In this document: positions 31,235 to 40,721 of the stretch, one piece after another
How the letters are laid out: each line of letters begins with the position of its first letter
Numbering within the stretch: position 1 is the first letter of the stretch
NCBI GenBank assembly: GCA_022508525.1
Contig: JAFLVA010000001.1
Location: forward strand, 26,879 to 90,878
Direction of reading: 5' to 3'
Origin: Erysipelotrichales bacterium
Lineage (GTDB): Bacteria > Bacillota_I > Bacilli_A > RFN20 > CAG-826
DNA: 64,000 bases
Position numbers and translations under genes: made by a program
The notes under the pieces: generated by a model
What the model was told of the DNA's origin: nothing
What the model saw: the letters and a program-made list of their open reading frames with translations, nothing else
Database searches by the model: none

Positions 31235-32434
31235 TTATTCATTACTGTTTTCAAGTGAAACTCGATTAAGAAATTTTTTATATGTTAAATCAATTAAGAA
31301 TGCACCTAAAGGCGCAGTTATTAAAATTGCCATAACCGCAACAGTTAAAACGATGTTTCCACATTCTAGTCCTAACGATAATGGAATTCCGCCGATAGCA
31401 GCTTGAACAGTGGCTTTTGGAATGTAGGAAATCATACAAAATACTTTTTCTTTGAAAGTAAGTTTTGTGCATATCAAACATATAAATACGCCAATAATTC
31501 TAAAGCATAATACTAATAAAATTAACAATATTGCAGGTAAAGCAGTAGTTGAAACAAATTTAAGATCAATCGTCGCTCCCACTAGCACAAAAAGTATTAT
31601 TTCTGCACCTACCCAAAGTTTGTTAAATTTAAGTGATAATCTTGTAGATGCTTCTTTGTGATATTGTTGCATAGCTATTCCCATAAACATAATGGCAATT
31701 AAAGCTGAGAATGTTATAACTGTAGTTAATTTGTCTTCTATAGAGTTCAAGATAAAAGCAATAGAAAGAATTATTATAACTTTTACTGTATCGCGCATAT
31801 GGACTTTAGCGAAAAACTTAGCTAATAAAAAACCAATTAAAAAACCGATTAATATGCCGAGAACAATGGATATTGGAATGTTTACAAAACTAAGAATAGA
31901 AACTTCTTTACCTTGGCCTAAGCCTAAGAATGCTGTAAATAGAACAATTACAAAAACATCATCAACAGACGCACCAGCTAAGATTAGTTGAGGAATACTA
32001 TGGTCTTTACCATATCCTTCATCGATTAGTTTTATCATCTTTGGTACGATTACTGCAGGAGATACTGCAGCGACAACCGCACCGATTATTGCTGCCTCAA
32101 TAACTGATACATTAAGTATTAATGGTGCAAATATAATCATACCTACTATTTCAAAAGCCGCAGGAACGAAACACATTAATATTGCGGGTCTACCAACTTT
32201 TTTTAAATCCGACCATTTAAGTGTTAAACCAGCACGAGTTAATATTATAATTAACGCAATTCGTCTCAATTCTGATGATATATCTAGTATTGATGGGTCA
32301 ATCAGCTTTAAAACACTTGGTCCTAGTAGAATACCAGTTAATATCATACCTACTAAACTAGGTAATTTTATTTTTTTACATAACCATCCAAGTGACATAC
32401 CAATTATTAGAATTAAAGCTATACTTAATAACAT
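31235..32434 (-). CDS. CPA2-type cation:proton antiporter, predicted to be under fluoride-riboswitch control
   Basis: Polytopic; LPSLVGMILTGILLGPSVL, AAVSPAVIVP, LAGASVDDVFVIVLFTAF; fluoride riboswitch upstream. Confidence 0.88.
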   Translation of the reverse strand: MLLSIALILIIGMSLGWLCKKIKLPSLVGMILTGILLGPSVLKLIDPSILDISSELRRIALIIILTRAGLTLKWSDLKKVGRPAILMCFVPAAFEIVGMIIFAPLILNVSVIEAAIIGAVVAAVSPAVIVPKMIKLIDEGYGKDHSIPQLILAGASVDDVFVIVLFTAFLGLGQGKEVSILSFVNIPISIVLGILIGFLIGFLLAKFFAKVHMRDTVKVIIILSIAFILNSIEDKLTTVITFSALIAIMFMGIAMQQYHKEASTRLSLKFNKLWVGAEIILFVLVGATIDLKFVSTTALPAILLILLVLCFRIIGVFICLICTKLTFKEKVFCMISYIPKATVQAAIGGIPLSLGLECGNIVLTVAVMAILITAPLGAFLIDLTYKKFLNRVSLENSNE

Positions 32435-32451
32435 AAAATTCCTCCTTTAAC

Positions 32452-32488
32452 AAAAAAGGCCGAGACTCCTGCCATAAAAGCAGAAGTC
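32452..32488 (-). terminator. Expression-platform terminator of the fluoride riboswitch
   Basis: Minus strand gacttctgc-ttttat-ggcaggagtc tcggccttttttg; overlaps the aptamer 3' strand. Confidence 0.85.
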
Positions 32489-32540
32489 ATCAGCTAATAA
32501 GCGGTTTTAGTAAAAATACTATGGGAGAACCTCATTCCCA
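32480..32540 (-). ncRNA. Fluoride riboswitch (crcB motif)
   Basis: Minus strand TGGGAATGAGGTTCTCCCAT...AAAACCGCTTATTAGCTGATGACTTCTGC, aligning with recalled crcB pattern GGxxATGAGGxxCxCC..AAACxGC..GCTGATGxCxTCTxC. Confidence 0.92.
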
Positions 32541-32660
32541 AAAAAATTATAACATACAACAGTATTTTTGCAATTAGATTATTTTTTCAAAAGGTGTATT
32601 TTTAAGTTTTATATTAAATACTAATTTAATATATGATAAAATATTTTTGAGGTGACAGAA

Positions 32661-34409
32661 GTGATTAATGCAGATGATTTATTGGAACCTAGAAAAACGT
32701 ATGCGCGAAAGTTAAAGGATTTGCATCACAAAAATTCTGAGGACTATTTTGATGAATTAGTAAAAAAATCGGGAATAAATGTTGAAGAAAACAAACAAAC
32801 TATAAAGAAATTAAATAGTGTAAACGAAGAAAGAAATAAATTGAAATCTCAGAAAAACAAATTTGCGTCTTTAAAAGTATTTTTAATTGTTTTAATTATT
32901 TTATTTTTCCTTGGTATCGTAATTGATGTTATTCATGCATTATATTCCGATACACTATGGCTAAATATTGTGGTTGGAATAATTATGCTTGGAGCAGCAA
33001 TCGGATTTATATTCTTATTATCAAAAAACATTTTAAAAAAACTTAAGTTATTCAACGCGGAGCTTGAAACCTTAGATAAAGAAGCGGCAAAACTTTTAGA
33101 ACAAGCCTATATGCAAATGAATCCACTTAACGCATTATATGGTTGGAATATTTGCACACAAATTTCAAATAAGTCTTGTCCACTAATTGAACTTGATCGA
33201 TATTTCAATCCACGTAGATATGAGTATTTGCATGAGTGTTTTGGTTTTAGTGAGGAAGAGGATGAAAATATTTCGACAGTTTTTGTCCAATCTGGTTCCA
33301 TTTTAGGAAATCCATTCTTATTTCAAAAACGATATATTCAAGAGATGGTAGATAAATCATATACAGGTTCAATTGTTATTACTTGGACAACTTCTCATTA
33401 TTCAAATGGTAAATGGGAAACTAGACATCATAGTCAAACTTTAACAGCGACAATATATCGACCAGCTCCAATATATTATTTAGATACATGGCTAATTTAC
33501 GGAAATGAAGCAGCTCCAAATCTATCATTTTCTCGTAAGCCATCAAATGCAAATTCTATGAATGAAAAAGCAATTAATAAGTATGTTAAAAGCCAGGATA
33601 AAGTATTAGACAAAATGGTTGAAAAAGATATTGATGATAAAGACGGTAATGGTTCTCAATTTACGCGCTTGGCCAACACTAAATTTGAGGCGTTGTTCCA
33701 TGCGCTTGATCGTAATAATGAAGTTGAGTTTAGATTACTATTTACACCATTGGCACAAAAAAACATGCTAGATTTAATTGAAAATAAAGAACCTTATGGA
33801 GATGATTTTTCCTTTATTAAAAAGAAGAAAATCAATTACATTAAAAGTGGACATATTCAACATTTTGATTTAACTGCTGATCCTAAAAAATTTGTTCACT
33901 ATGATTATGAGTTTGCAAGGAATAATTTCACTAAAATAAATGATGAATATTTTAAGAATATTTTCTTTGATTTTGCTCCATTAATTTCAATACCTTTATA
34001 TCAACAGCACAAACCAAAAGAATATATATATAAAGATAATTATCCATCAAATATTACAAAATTCGAACATGAAGTTTTGGCAAACGCATTTAATCATAAT
34101 CAACTTAAACATCCAGAATCAACAACAGATACAATTTTAAAGGCTAGAGCTGCTTATAAAGAAGGAGAAAGAGATATTGTGAATATTGATGCTCATTCGT
34201 TTAAGGCAATTCCGCGGGTTGAGTATGTATCAAAGATGGGCGGAGATGGTAGGATGCATATGGTGCCGGTAAATTATTATGAATATTTACCTTTAAAACA
34301 AACTACTTCAATGGTTGCACAATATGAAAGTGATAATTCACAAATTAATATTAATAATGATATAATAAAACAAAGAGGATTATTAGCTTATTTAAATAAA
34401 GCTCGATAA
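32661..34409 (+). CDS. Membrane protein of unknown function, adjacent to LemA-like gene
   Basis: Long ORF, two TM segments near N-terminus; GTG 32661 preferred (gaggtgac RBS). Confidence 0.75.
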   Translation: MINADDLLEPRKTYARKLKDLHHKNSEDYFDELVKKSGINVEENKQTIKKLNSVNEERNKLKSQKNKFASLKVFLIVLIILFFLGIVIDVIHALYSDTLWLNIVVGIIMLGAAIGFIFLLSKNILKKLKLFNAELETLDKEAAKLLEQAYMQMNPLNALYGWNICTQISNKSCPLIELDRYFNPRRYEYLHECFGFSEEEDENISTVFVQSGSILGNPFLFQKRYIQEMVDKSYTGSIVITWTTSHYSNGKWETRHHSQTLTATIYRPAPIYYLDTWLIYGNEAAPNLSFSRKPSNANSMNEKAINKYVKSQDKVLDKMVEKDIDDKDGNGSQFTRLANTKFEALFHALDRNNEVEFRLLFTPLAQKNMLDLIENKEPYGDDFSFIKKKKINYIKSGHIQHFDLTADPKKFVHYDYEFARNNFTKINDEYFKNIFFDFAPLISIPLYQQHKPKEYIYKDNYPSNITKFEHEVLANAFNHNQLKHPESTTDTILKARAAYKEGERDIVNIDAHSFKAIPRVEYVSKMGGDGRMHMVPVNYYEYLPLKQTTSMVAQYESDNSQININNDIIKQRGLLAYLNKAR

Positions 34410-34440
34410 TCTAGAACTAGTACTAAAGGAGGAATTACAA

Positions 34441-35100
34441 ATGGCTAATGAATTAGATGAAATGACAGGACCAGTAAATCAAGAAGGAAGAGATGTTAAC
34501 GTAATCGAAAAACAAATTCCTGTAAAAGTAGGAGCAGGATCTGTTGTTTTTGAAGTACTTTTATGGGTTTTAGGAATTATTCCAGGAATTGTATTTTTAT
34601 TTAAGAAAAGAAGTGCAAAATCATATTTGGCAAAGTTACAACAAAAACTTCAACATGATGCTTCTCAAATTGATAATTACTTAGAACAAAGAGTAGTTAT
34701 ATTATCTAATGTTGCTAAATTGCTTGAAAAGGCAGTTGACTTAGATAAATCAACATTTACAGATATTGCTGCATTACGTTCTGGTAAATCAAATGGTGAT
34801 TTAAATGAAGTTGCTTCTGAAATTGATAAAGTAAACATGAAATTGAATGTTGCTGTAGAAAATTATCCAGAATTAAAAGCACACCAAGAGATTGCAGATG
34901 CAATGCAACAAAATTCTTATTTACAAAAAGAAATTACTGCCGCACGTGAAGTTTATAACGATACAGTAAGACAATGGAATACGGAAATATTTGCTTGGCC
35001 AACTAAGATGATTGTAGCAGCTAAACAAGGATACACTACAAGAATTCCATTCACTGCATCTTCAGAAACAAAGGCTCGCGCAAGAGAAACATTCTTCTAA
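34441..35100 (+). CDS. LemA-like protein
   Basis: N-terminal TM then helical LQQKLQHDASQIDNYLEQRVVILSNVAKL...ELKAHQEIADAMQQ...REVYNDTVRQWNTEIFAWPTKMI typical of LemA. Confidence 0.82.
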   Translation: MANELDEMTGPVNQEGRDVNVIEKQIPVKVGAGSVVFEVLLWVLGIIPGIVFLFKKRSAKSYLAKLQQKLQHDASQIDNYLEQRVVILSNVAKLLEKAVDLDKSTFTDIAALRSGKSNGDLNEVASEIDKVNMKLNVAVENYPELKAHQEIADAMQQNSYLQKEITAAREVYNDTVRQWNTEIFAWPTKMIVAAKQGYTTRIPFTASSETKARARETFF

Positions 35101-35113
35101 GAAAAAAACAATT

Positions 35114-35139
35114 AAGACCAACGTAGTTGGTCTTTTTTA
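35114..35139 (+). terminator. Terminator after the LemA-like gene
   Basis: aagaccaac-gta-gttggtcttttttat. Confidence 0.85.
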
Positions 35140-35179
35140 TTGCACTTATTTGTGCTATTATGAATAAAAGGTGAGTAGA

Positions 35180-35710
35180 ATGAACAAGATTTTTAAAAAT
35201 GAAAATTCGTTTTTCGGAAAAATAGAGAAGTTTTTCTGGGCATTATATGAAAAAGAACCTTTCAGATTTTTAATTGCTGGTGGAATTAATACTGTTTTAG
35301 GTATTGTTGCTTCAATCTTGTTTAGATTACTTTTTAAAGCTGCTGGTTGGGATCCTAAAATTTCATTTGACTTTTTAGAAAAAATTGGACTTGTTGCACC
35401 TAATATGGATATTCCATATTTAATTGCATTTGTCTTGCTACTTCCTGTTGCTTATACTTTGCAAGCATTTATATCATTTAGAACAAAATGGAGCTTTATG
35501 AGATTCTTAATTTATCCAATAAGTTCTATTCCTAATTTTATTTGCCAAGAGTTGTTTATTTGGCTATTTGAAGTGGTGTTGAAATTACCATCAAGTGTAT
35601 CATATTTTTTATCACCAATATGTTCGTTACCAATAATGTTTTTTATAATACGTTTTTTGGTAAAGCCATTGAAAAAGAAAACTGAAAAAAAAGAAGAAAC
35701 AAATGAATAA
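35180..35710 (+). CDS. GtrA-family membrane protein
   Basis: EPFRFLIAGGINTVLGIVASILFRLLF...ALQAFISFRTKW-type sequence (read as TLQAFISFRTKW); 4 TM; gtgag RBS before ATG 35180. Confidence 0.8.
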   Translation: MNKIFKNENSFFGKIEKFFWALYEKEPFRFLIAGGINTVLGIVASILFRLLFKAAGWDPKISFDFLEKIGLVAPNMDIPYLIAFVLLLPVAYTLQAFISFRTKWSFMRFLIYPISSIPNFICQELFIWLFEVVLKLPSSVSYFLSPICSLPIMFFIIRFLVKPLKKKTEKKEETNE

Positions 35711-35750
35711 ATGTTATTTAAAAAAAAATTTAAAGGAGGCAGTTATTAAA

Positions 35751-36926
35751 ATGAATATTATAATTTTTACTGATACATATCCTCCAGAAATTAATGGTGT
35801 TGCAACATCTACAAATAACTTATATAAGATTTTAAAAGCAAATGGACACAATGCCTATGTAGTTTGCACAAATCCCTTTGGCAAAACTATTCAATTCGAA
35901 AATGATGTTTTAAGAATTCCTGGTATTGAATTAAAGAAATTATATTCATATCGCATATCTAATATTTATAATTCAAAAGCAATGAAAATTGTGACAAAAT
36001 TGAAGCCAGATATAGTTCATGTTAATACTGAAGAGGGGATTAGTATGTTTGGAAGGATTGTTTCTCGTAGATTACACATTCCTTTAGTTTACACGTATCA
36101 TACAATGTTTGAAGACTATACGTATTATGTCACAAAAAACAATATGATTTTTGATCGTTTTGCAAAAAAATTTGTAAGAACTGTTACAAAAATTCTAGCA
36201 AATAACGCTACTGAATTTATTGCACCCAGCGACAAAACTAAAGATGCCATTAGAACTTATGGTTACAAATCCTATGTTAATATTGTGCCAACGGGAATAG
36301 ATTTTTCTAAATACGAATATCAAAATATAGATATTGAAAAATTGAATTATTTAAAAAATAAATATGATCTAAATAATTGTTTCACAGTTTTATCTTTAGG
36401 AAGAGTTGCTAAAGAAAAATCGATTGATATTTGTTTAAGAGGATTTAAAAAATTTTTAAATAAATATAATGGTAAAACTAAAATGTTAATAGTTGGTGGT
36501 GGACCAGCTTTAATAGAATTACAAGAATTAGCAAAAGAATTAGCTATCCAAGACAAAGTGATTTTTACTGGGCCTGTTAGCCCTGATGAAGTGCCATATT
36601 ATTATCATCTTGGTAATGTGTTTGTTTCAGCATCGGTTACAGAAACGCAAGGTTTGACATTTATGGAAGCAATGGCGTCTAGAACATTTATTTTAGCTAG
36701 GTTTGATGAGAATTTAGCTGATGTTATTATAGATAACGAAACAGGCTTTTATTTTGAAAGTGAAGATGATTTTTGCGATGAACTTATCAAAGTCATTGAT
36801 TTAAATTCGCAAGCAAAAGATAAGATTTTAAATAATGCATACGAACTTGTAGGAAGATATTCACTAGATAATTTTTATAATAATATTATGGAGGTATATA
36901 AACGTGCATTTAGAAAGTACTGGTAA
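35751..36926 (+). CDS. Glycosyltransferase family 4 (diacylglycerol glucosyltransferase-like)
   Basis: MNIIIFTDTYPPEINGVATSTNNL; PTGID; LSLGRVAKEKSID; ASVTETQGLTFMEAMA; start at 35751 with aaaggagg RBS. Confidence 0.9.
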   Translation: MNIIIFTDTYPPEINGVATSTNNLYKILKANGHNAYVVCTNPFGKTIQFENDVLRIPGIELKKLYSYRISNIYNSKAMKIVTKLKPDIVHVNTEEGISMFGRIVSRRLHIPLVYTYHTMFEDYTYYVTKNNMIFDRFAKKFVRTVTKILANNATEFIAPSDKTKDAIRTYGYKSYVNIVPTGIDFSKYEYQNIDIEKLNYLKNKYDLNNCFTVLSLGRVAKEKSIDICLRGFKKFLNKYNGKTKMLIVGGGPALIELQELAKELAIQDKVIFTGPVSPDEVPYYYHLGNVFVSASVTETQGLTFMEAMASRTFILARFDENLADVIIDNETGFYFESEDDFCDELIKVIDLNSQAKDKILNNAYELVGRYSLDNFYNNIMEVYKRAFRKYW

Positions 36927-37704
36927 AATAAGTGTCGTAGAATTATCTCATAAAAAAAACAAAGTAATAATGTTATTATCAAATGGTGAATCAATTAATA
37001 TAAATGAAGATATTATTTTAGATTATTATCTTTATTTGAATAAAGAATTAGATATGCCAACTATAAGAAAAATAAAAGAAAGTGCAGAGATGAACGAAAC
37101 TTTGCAAAAGGCTTATAGTTTACTAGCACATGGCTTATACACAAAAAAAGAATTAAAAGAGCGGCTTATAAGAAAAAAATGCAACACTACTACTATAGAA
37201 AAAGTTATAAAAAAACTAATTAGTCTAAACTATTTGAACGATGAAAGATATGTTGAAGAGTATTTGAATTATGCCAAAAATAAAGGATTTGGCCCGAAAA
37301 AAATCAAATCCGAGCTAATAAAAAAGGGTATTAATGATTATTTGATTTCTATGATAAATTTCGATAATCAGGAAGAAGAAATAGAGATACAAATAGAAAA
37401 ATCATTAAAAAAATATCGAAATTATAATTACCAAACCAAGATTCAAAAAGTGTATAATCATCTCATTTTATTAGGATATAATTCTGAATTGATAAAAGAT
37501 GTTTTAGAAAAGAAAATATCTATTGATGAAGATGTTGAAATTCAATTATTAAGAAAAGATTTTGATAAGGCTGTTAATAAGTTGAAAAAGAAATTTGCAC
37601 AAAAAGAATTAGAAAAAGCAGTAATATCATATTTAATGAAAAAAGGATATAAATATGATACAATTTATGAAGTTTTAAAGGAGTGCGATTATTATGAAGA
37701 TTAA
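36904..37704 (+). CDS. recX: RecX-family regulatory protein
   Basis: LLAHGLYTKKELKERLIRKKC...LISLNYLNDERYVEEYLNYAKNKGFGPKKIKSELIKKGI. Confidence 0.85.
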   Translation: MHLESTGKISVVELSHKKNKVIMLLSNGESININEDIILDYYLYLNKELDMPTIRKIKESAEMNETLQKAYSLLAHGLYTKKELKERLIRKKCNTTTIEKVIKKLISLNYLNDERYVEEYLNYAKNKGFGPKKIKSELIKKGINDYLISMINFDNQEEEIEIQIEKSLKKYRNYNYQTKIQKVYNHLILLGYNSELIKDVLEKKISIDEDVEIQLLRKDFDKAVNKLKKKFAQKELEKAVISYLMKKGYKYDTIYEVLKECDYYED

Positions 37705-38626
37705 GGAATTAATTGATGGTCAAAAAGTTGAATTTGACGCTCTTGTTGCAAATGTTACAAAAGGAGTTTCTGCAAATTCTGCTACGTACTTAAACATTAC
37801 TTTGCAAGATTCTACAGGAAGTATTGAAGCAAAAAAATGGGATGCAAGCGAGGATGATTTTAAATTTTACACCATTGGTAAAATTATTAGAGTTAAAGGT
37901 GATACAAATTTATATCGCAATGCTTTACAATTTAAAATAGCATCTGCTGAGCAAGTCGATGAATCCACAATTGATTATCAAGATTTTGTGCTTTCTGCTC
38001 CAATTAGTAGAGAAGTTTTAGAAGAGCAATTACATGAGTACATGAATATTGTTAAAGATCCAGACGTTAAATTACTTATGGATGCTTTGATAAACAAATT
38101 TTATACACCATTTTTAACACATCCTGCTGCGACTAGAAATCATCATGAATACTGCTCTGGTCTTTTACACCATTCAATCAGTGTTTGTAAATTGGCGTGT
38201 ATGTTTGCTGATTTTTATAGTGATATTGATAAAGATATTCTAATTGCAGGTGCATTATTACATGATTTAGGAAAAATAATTGAACTTACTGGACCTATCA
38301 TTCCATCATATACAATTGAGGGAAGATTGATTGGTCATATTTCACTAATGCAAGCCGAAATAAGAGAAATGGCTAATAAATTGAACATTAAAAGTGAAGT
38401 ACCAATGCTTCTTGAGCATATGATATTATCTCATCACGGAAAAAGAGAATTTGGCTCACCAATTCTTCCAATGACACGTGAAGCCTTATTATTGAGTTTT
38501 GCCGATGATTTAGATGCTAAAATGAATATCCTTGATAAAGCATATAGCCAAATACAAGAAGGCGAGTTTACTAATCGCATCTATCCTTTAGAAGAAAGAG
38601 CGTTTTATAAACCTAAGAAAAGATAA
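37694..38626 (+). CDS. yhaM: 3'-5' exoribonuclease YhaM family (OB + HD domain)
   Basis: N-terminal OB-like domain; NHHEYCSGLLHHSISVCKLA...GALLHDLGKI HD motif; ILSHHGKREFGSP. Confidence 0.92.
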   Translation: MKIKELIDGQKVEFDALVANVTKGVSANSATYLNITLQDSTGSIEAKKWDASEDDFKFYTIGKIIRVKGDTNLYRNALQFKIASAEQVDESTIDYQDFVLSAPISREVLEEQLHEYMNIVKDPDVKLLMDALINKFYTPFLTHPAATRNHHEYCSGLLHHSISVCKLACMFADFYSDIDKDILIAGALLHDLGKIIELTGPIIPSYTIEGRLIGHISLMQAEIREMANKLNIKSEVPMLLEHMILSHHGKREFGSPILPMTREALLLSFADDLDAKMNILDKAYSQIQEGEFTNRIYPLEERAFYKPKKR

Positions 38627-38640
38627 ATAATATGATATAA

Positions 38641-38673
38641 AAAAGAGTAGACAAATAATAATCTACTCTTTTA
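38641..38673. terminator. Bidirectional terminator
   Basis: aaaagagtaga...tctactctttt. Confidence 0.8.
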
Positions 38674-38695
38674 TATTTGATTTATTGGATTCGAG

Positions 38696-39115
38696 TTATA
38701 AACTTTTTTTAATCGAATTTGCAATGCTTGGTAACGATATTTCACCAAGTAATTTGTTTTCTTTAAAGTCAATTACAAGACCATCATTATTTTCATAGCG
38801 AGGGATAACATGCACATGAAAGTGCATTACTGTTTGCCCAGCGGCTTGATAACAATTTGTTAGAATGTTTACTCCTTTTGCATGTAGATTTGTAATTTGT
38901 GATTGCCCAATGGTTTGAGCAATATTCATAACTTTATGCATAATGTCTTTTGGTGTCGCTAGAAAATTGTCATAATGTTTTTTTGAAATTACTAGAGTAT
39001 GTCCAACTGTAGTTTGCGAAATGTCTAGAAACGCTAAAACATCATCATCTTCATATATTTTGGCACATGGAATATCACCATTGACAATTTTACAAAAAAT
39101 ACAATTATTTTCCAT
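38696..39115 (-). CDS. HIT-family nucleotide-binding protein
   Basis: CIFCKIVNGDIPCAKIYEDDDVLAFLDI...VMHFHVHVIPRY (HxHxH). Confidence 0.95.
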   Translation of the reverse strand: MENNCIFCKIVNGDIPCAKIYEDDDVLAFLDISQTTVGHTLVISKKHYDNFLATPKDIMHKVMNIAQTIGQSQITNLHAKGVNILTNCYQAAGQTVMHFHVHVIPRYENNDGLVIDFKENKLLGEISLPSIANSIKKSL

Positions 39116-39167
39116 ATATAATTCTCCTAGATAAAAAGGAGGAAATACATCCTCCTAATTTTAATTA

Positions 39168-40721
39168 TTAGTCTTCGCTATCCCATACATCTGGATATGT
39201 AGCTTTGAAATATTCATATACAGCTGTATCGTGGAATTCAATATTAGCGTTTTCTAAATAATGAACTAATGCTTTGTTCTTATAAGTTTCTCTTGAAGCA
39301 TATTTTTGAGCGATTTCATAAATTGCTTCATCATACATTTCATCTGTATAAGCAGTGCCTTCTTTATTAGAACCTAATTTTCTATTGTTAACTGCTTCAT
39401 CAACGATGACAATGTAGTAAGTTTTACTACTACTATCATAGATTACGCAATCCATGTTCTCTTCAGCATTACTTTCAATAGATTCAGGTTTTAAATAATA
39501 ATTTCCGTGAACATTCTTAACAAATTTATTATTATTGTCTGAAGCACTTTCTTTTAAATTGTTATTAACATTGTTTGCAACAACAACGTCAAACAATCTT
39601 GAAGTAATTGAAGATGGAAGACTTATTGAATCATTTGATTTAGCAAACCAACCATCATTGCTTAATTCGTTTTTACGTAATTCGTTTTCTTTGATTTCTA
39701 AACCTGTTTCTTTAGAATAAGATCCGGAACTTGTAAATTCTGATTCAGCAGCTTCATCAGTTAATAATTCATCATCATTAATTTTATTATATCTAGCTAA
39801 GATATCGCCATATAATGTGTAATCATAATCAGCAGTTTTGATTTTTGCATCTGCTAATAATGTTTCAGCTTCTTCTGTTAAATCAATACCTTTCCAAGCA
39901 TTTTCAAGAAGAGCTAAATCAATTTCTTTTCCTGCACTAATGTAATTGTTAACGTAAGTTTTAATTAAGCTTGATGCAGCTTCAGGGTGATTACCATTTT
40001 CTGCAATAGCAACATATCTGATTTTACGAGCGGCTGATTTACCGAATGAATCGATTTCTTCGCTCTTAATGTATTTCTCAACTAATAATTCACGATAGAC
40101 TTCTTGTAAATATGTATCTTCCATGTATCTTGTATAGTCACAATTTAATACGTATTTACCATCGTTTGGTTCGCGATTATCAGCAGTGTATTCAACACCA
40201 TCACGATCTTTACCACCAGCATATAAATGCTTATCGGAATCTTTTAAGAATACATAACCAGTAGAATAGTCAGAATTCTCAGGTAGTTCAATTTCATAAG
40301 TTAAATTTTGTTGAATAGTTTTAACAAATTTTTCTTCATCGAATTTGTTTCTGTAGTCATAGCTACCAGTTGAAACAGCAGCATATAACTTTTCATTCAT
40401 TCTACCTTGAATTTCAACAACTAAATCGTCATTAGCTGCTTTTAAGTCTTCATAAACTCCGATTTGTTCTTCGGCAAGAACAAAGATTACTTCATCTAAA
40501 ACAGCTGAATTGATTGAACCGTTTTCATATAATTTATCATATACTAAGCTACGTAAATTGTTTGTAATATCTTTGACTTTAGAGCCATCAGAAGCGGTTC
40601 CATCGATTAAATAATCATTTTCATATTTAGGTTTTGCTTCAACATCACAACCAGCAAGTAAGAACATTGCGGATGCTGCAAGAAGTACTTTATTGAATTT
40701 TCTCGACATAACATTCGCCAC
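39168..40721 (-). CDS. Lipoprotein, foldase/SurA-PrsA-like companion
   Basis: Lipobox LLAGC; helical charged protein, overlaps start of partner with parvulin domain by 32 bp. Confidence 0.6.
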   Translation of the reverse strand: MANVMSRKFNKVLLAASAMFLLAGCDVEAKPKYENDYLIDGTASDGSKVKDITNNLRSLVYDKLYENGSINSAVLDEVIFVLAEEQIGVYEDLKAANDDLVVEIQGRMNEKLYAAVSTGSYDYRNKFDEEKFVKTIQQNLTYEIELPENSDYSTGYVFLKDSDKHLYAGGKDRDGVEYTADNREPNDGKYVLNCDYTRYMEDTYLQEVYRELLVEKYIKSEEIDSFGKSAARKIRYVAIAENGNHPEAASSLIKTYVNNYISAGKEIDLALLENAWKGIDLTEEAETLLADAKIKTADYDYTLYGDILARYNKINDDELLTDEAAESEFTSSGSYSKETGLEIKENELRKNELSNDGWFAKSNDSISLPSSITSRLFDVVVANNVNNNLKESASDNNNKFVKNVHGNYYLKPESIESNAEENMDCVIYDSSSKTYYIVIVDEAVNNRKLGSNKEGTAYTDEMYDEAIYEIAQKYASRETYKNKALVHYLENANIEFHDTAVYEYFKATYPDVWDSED

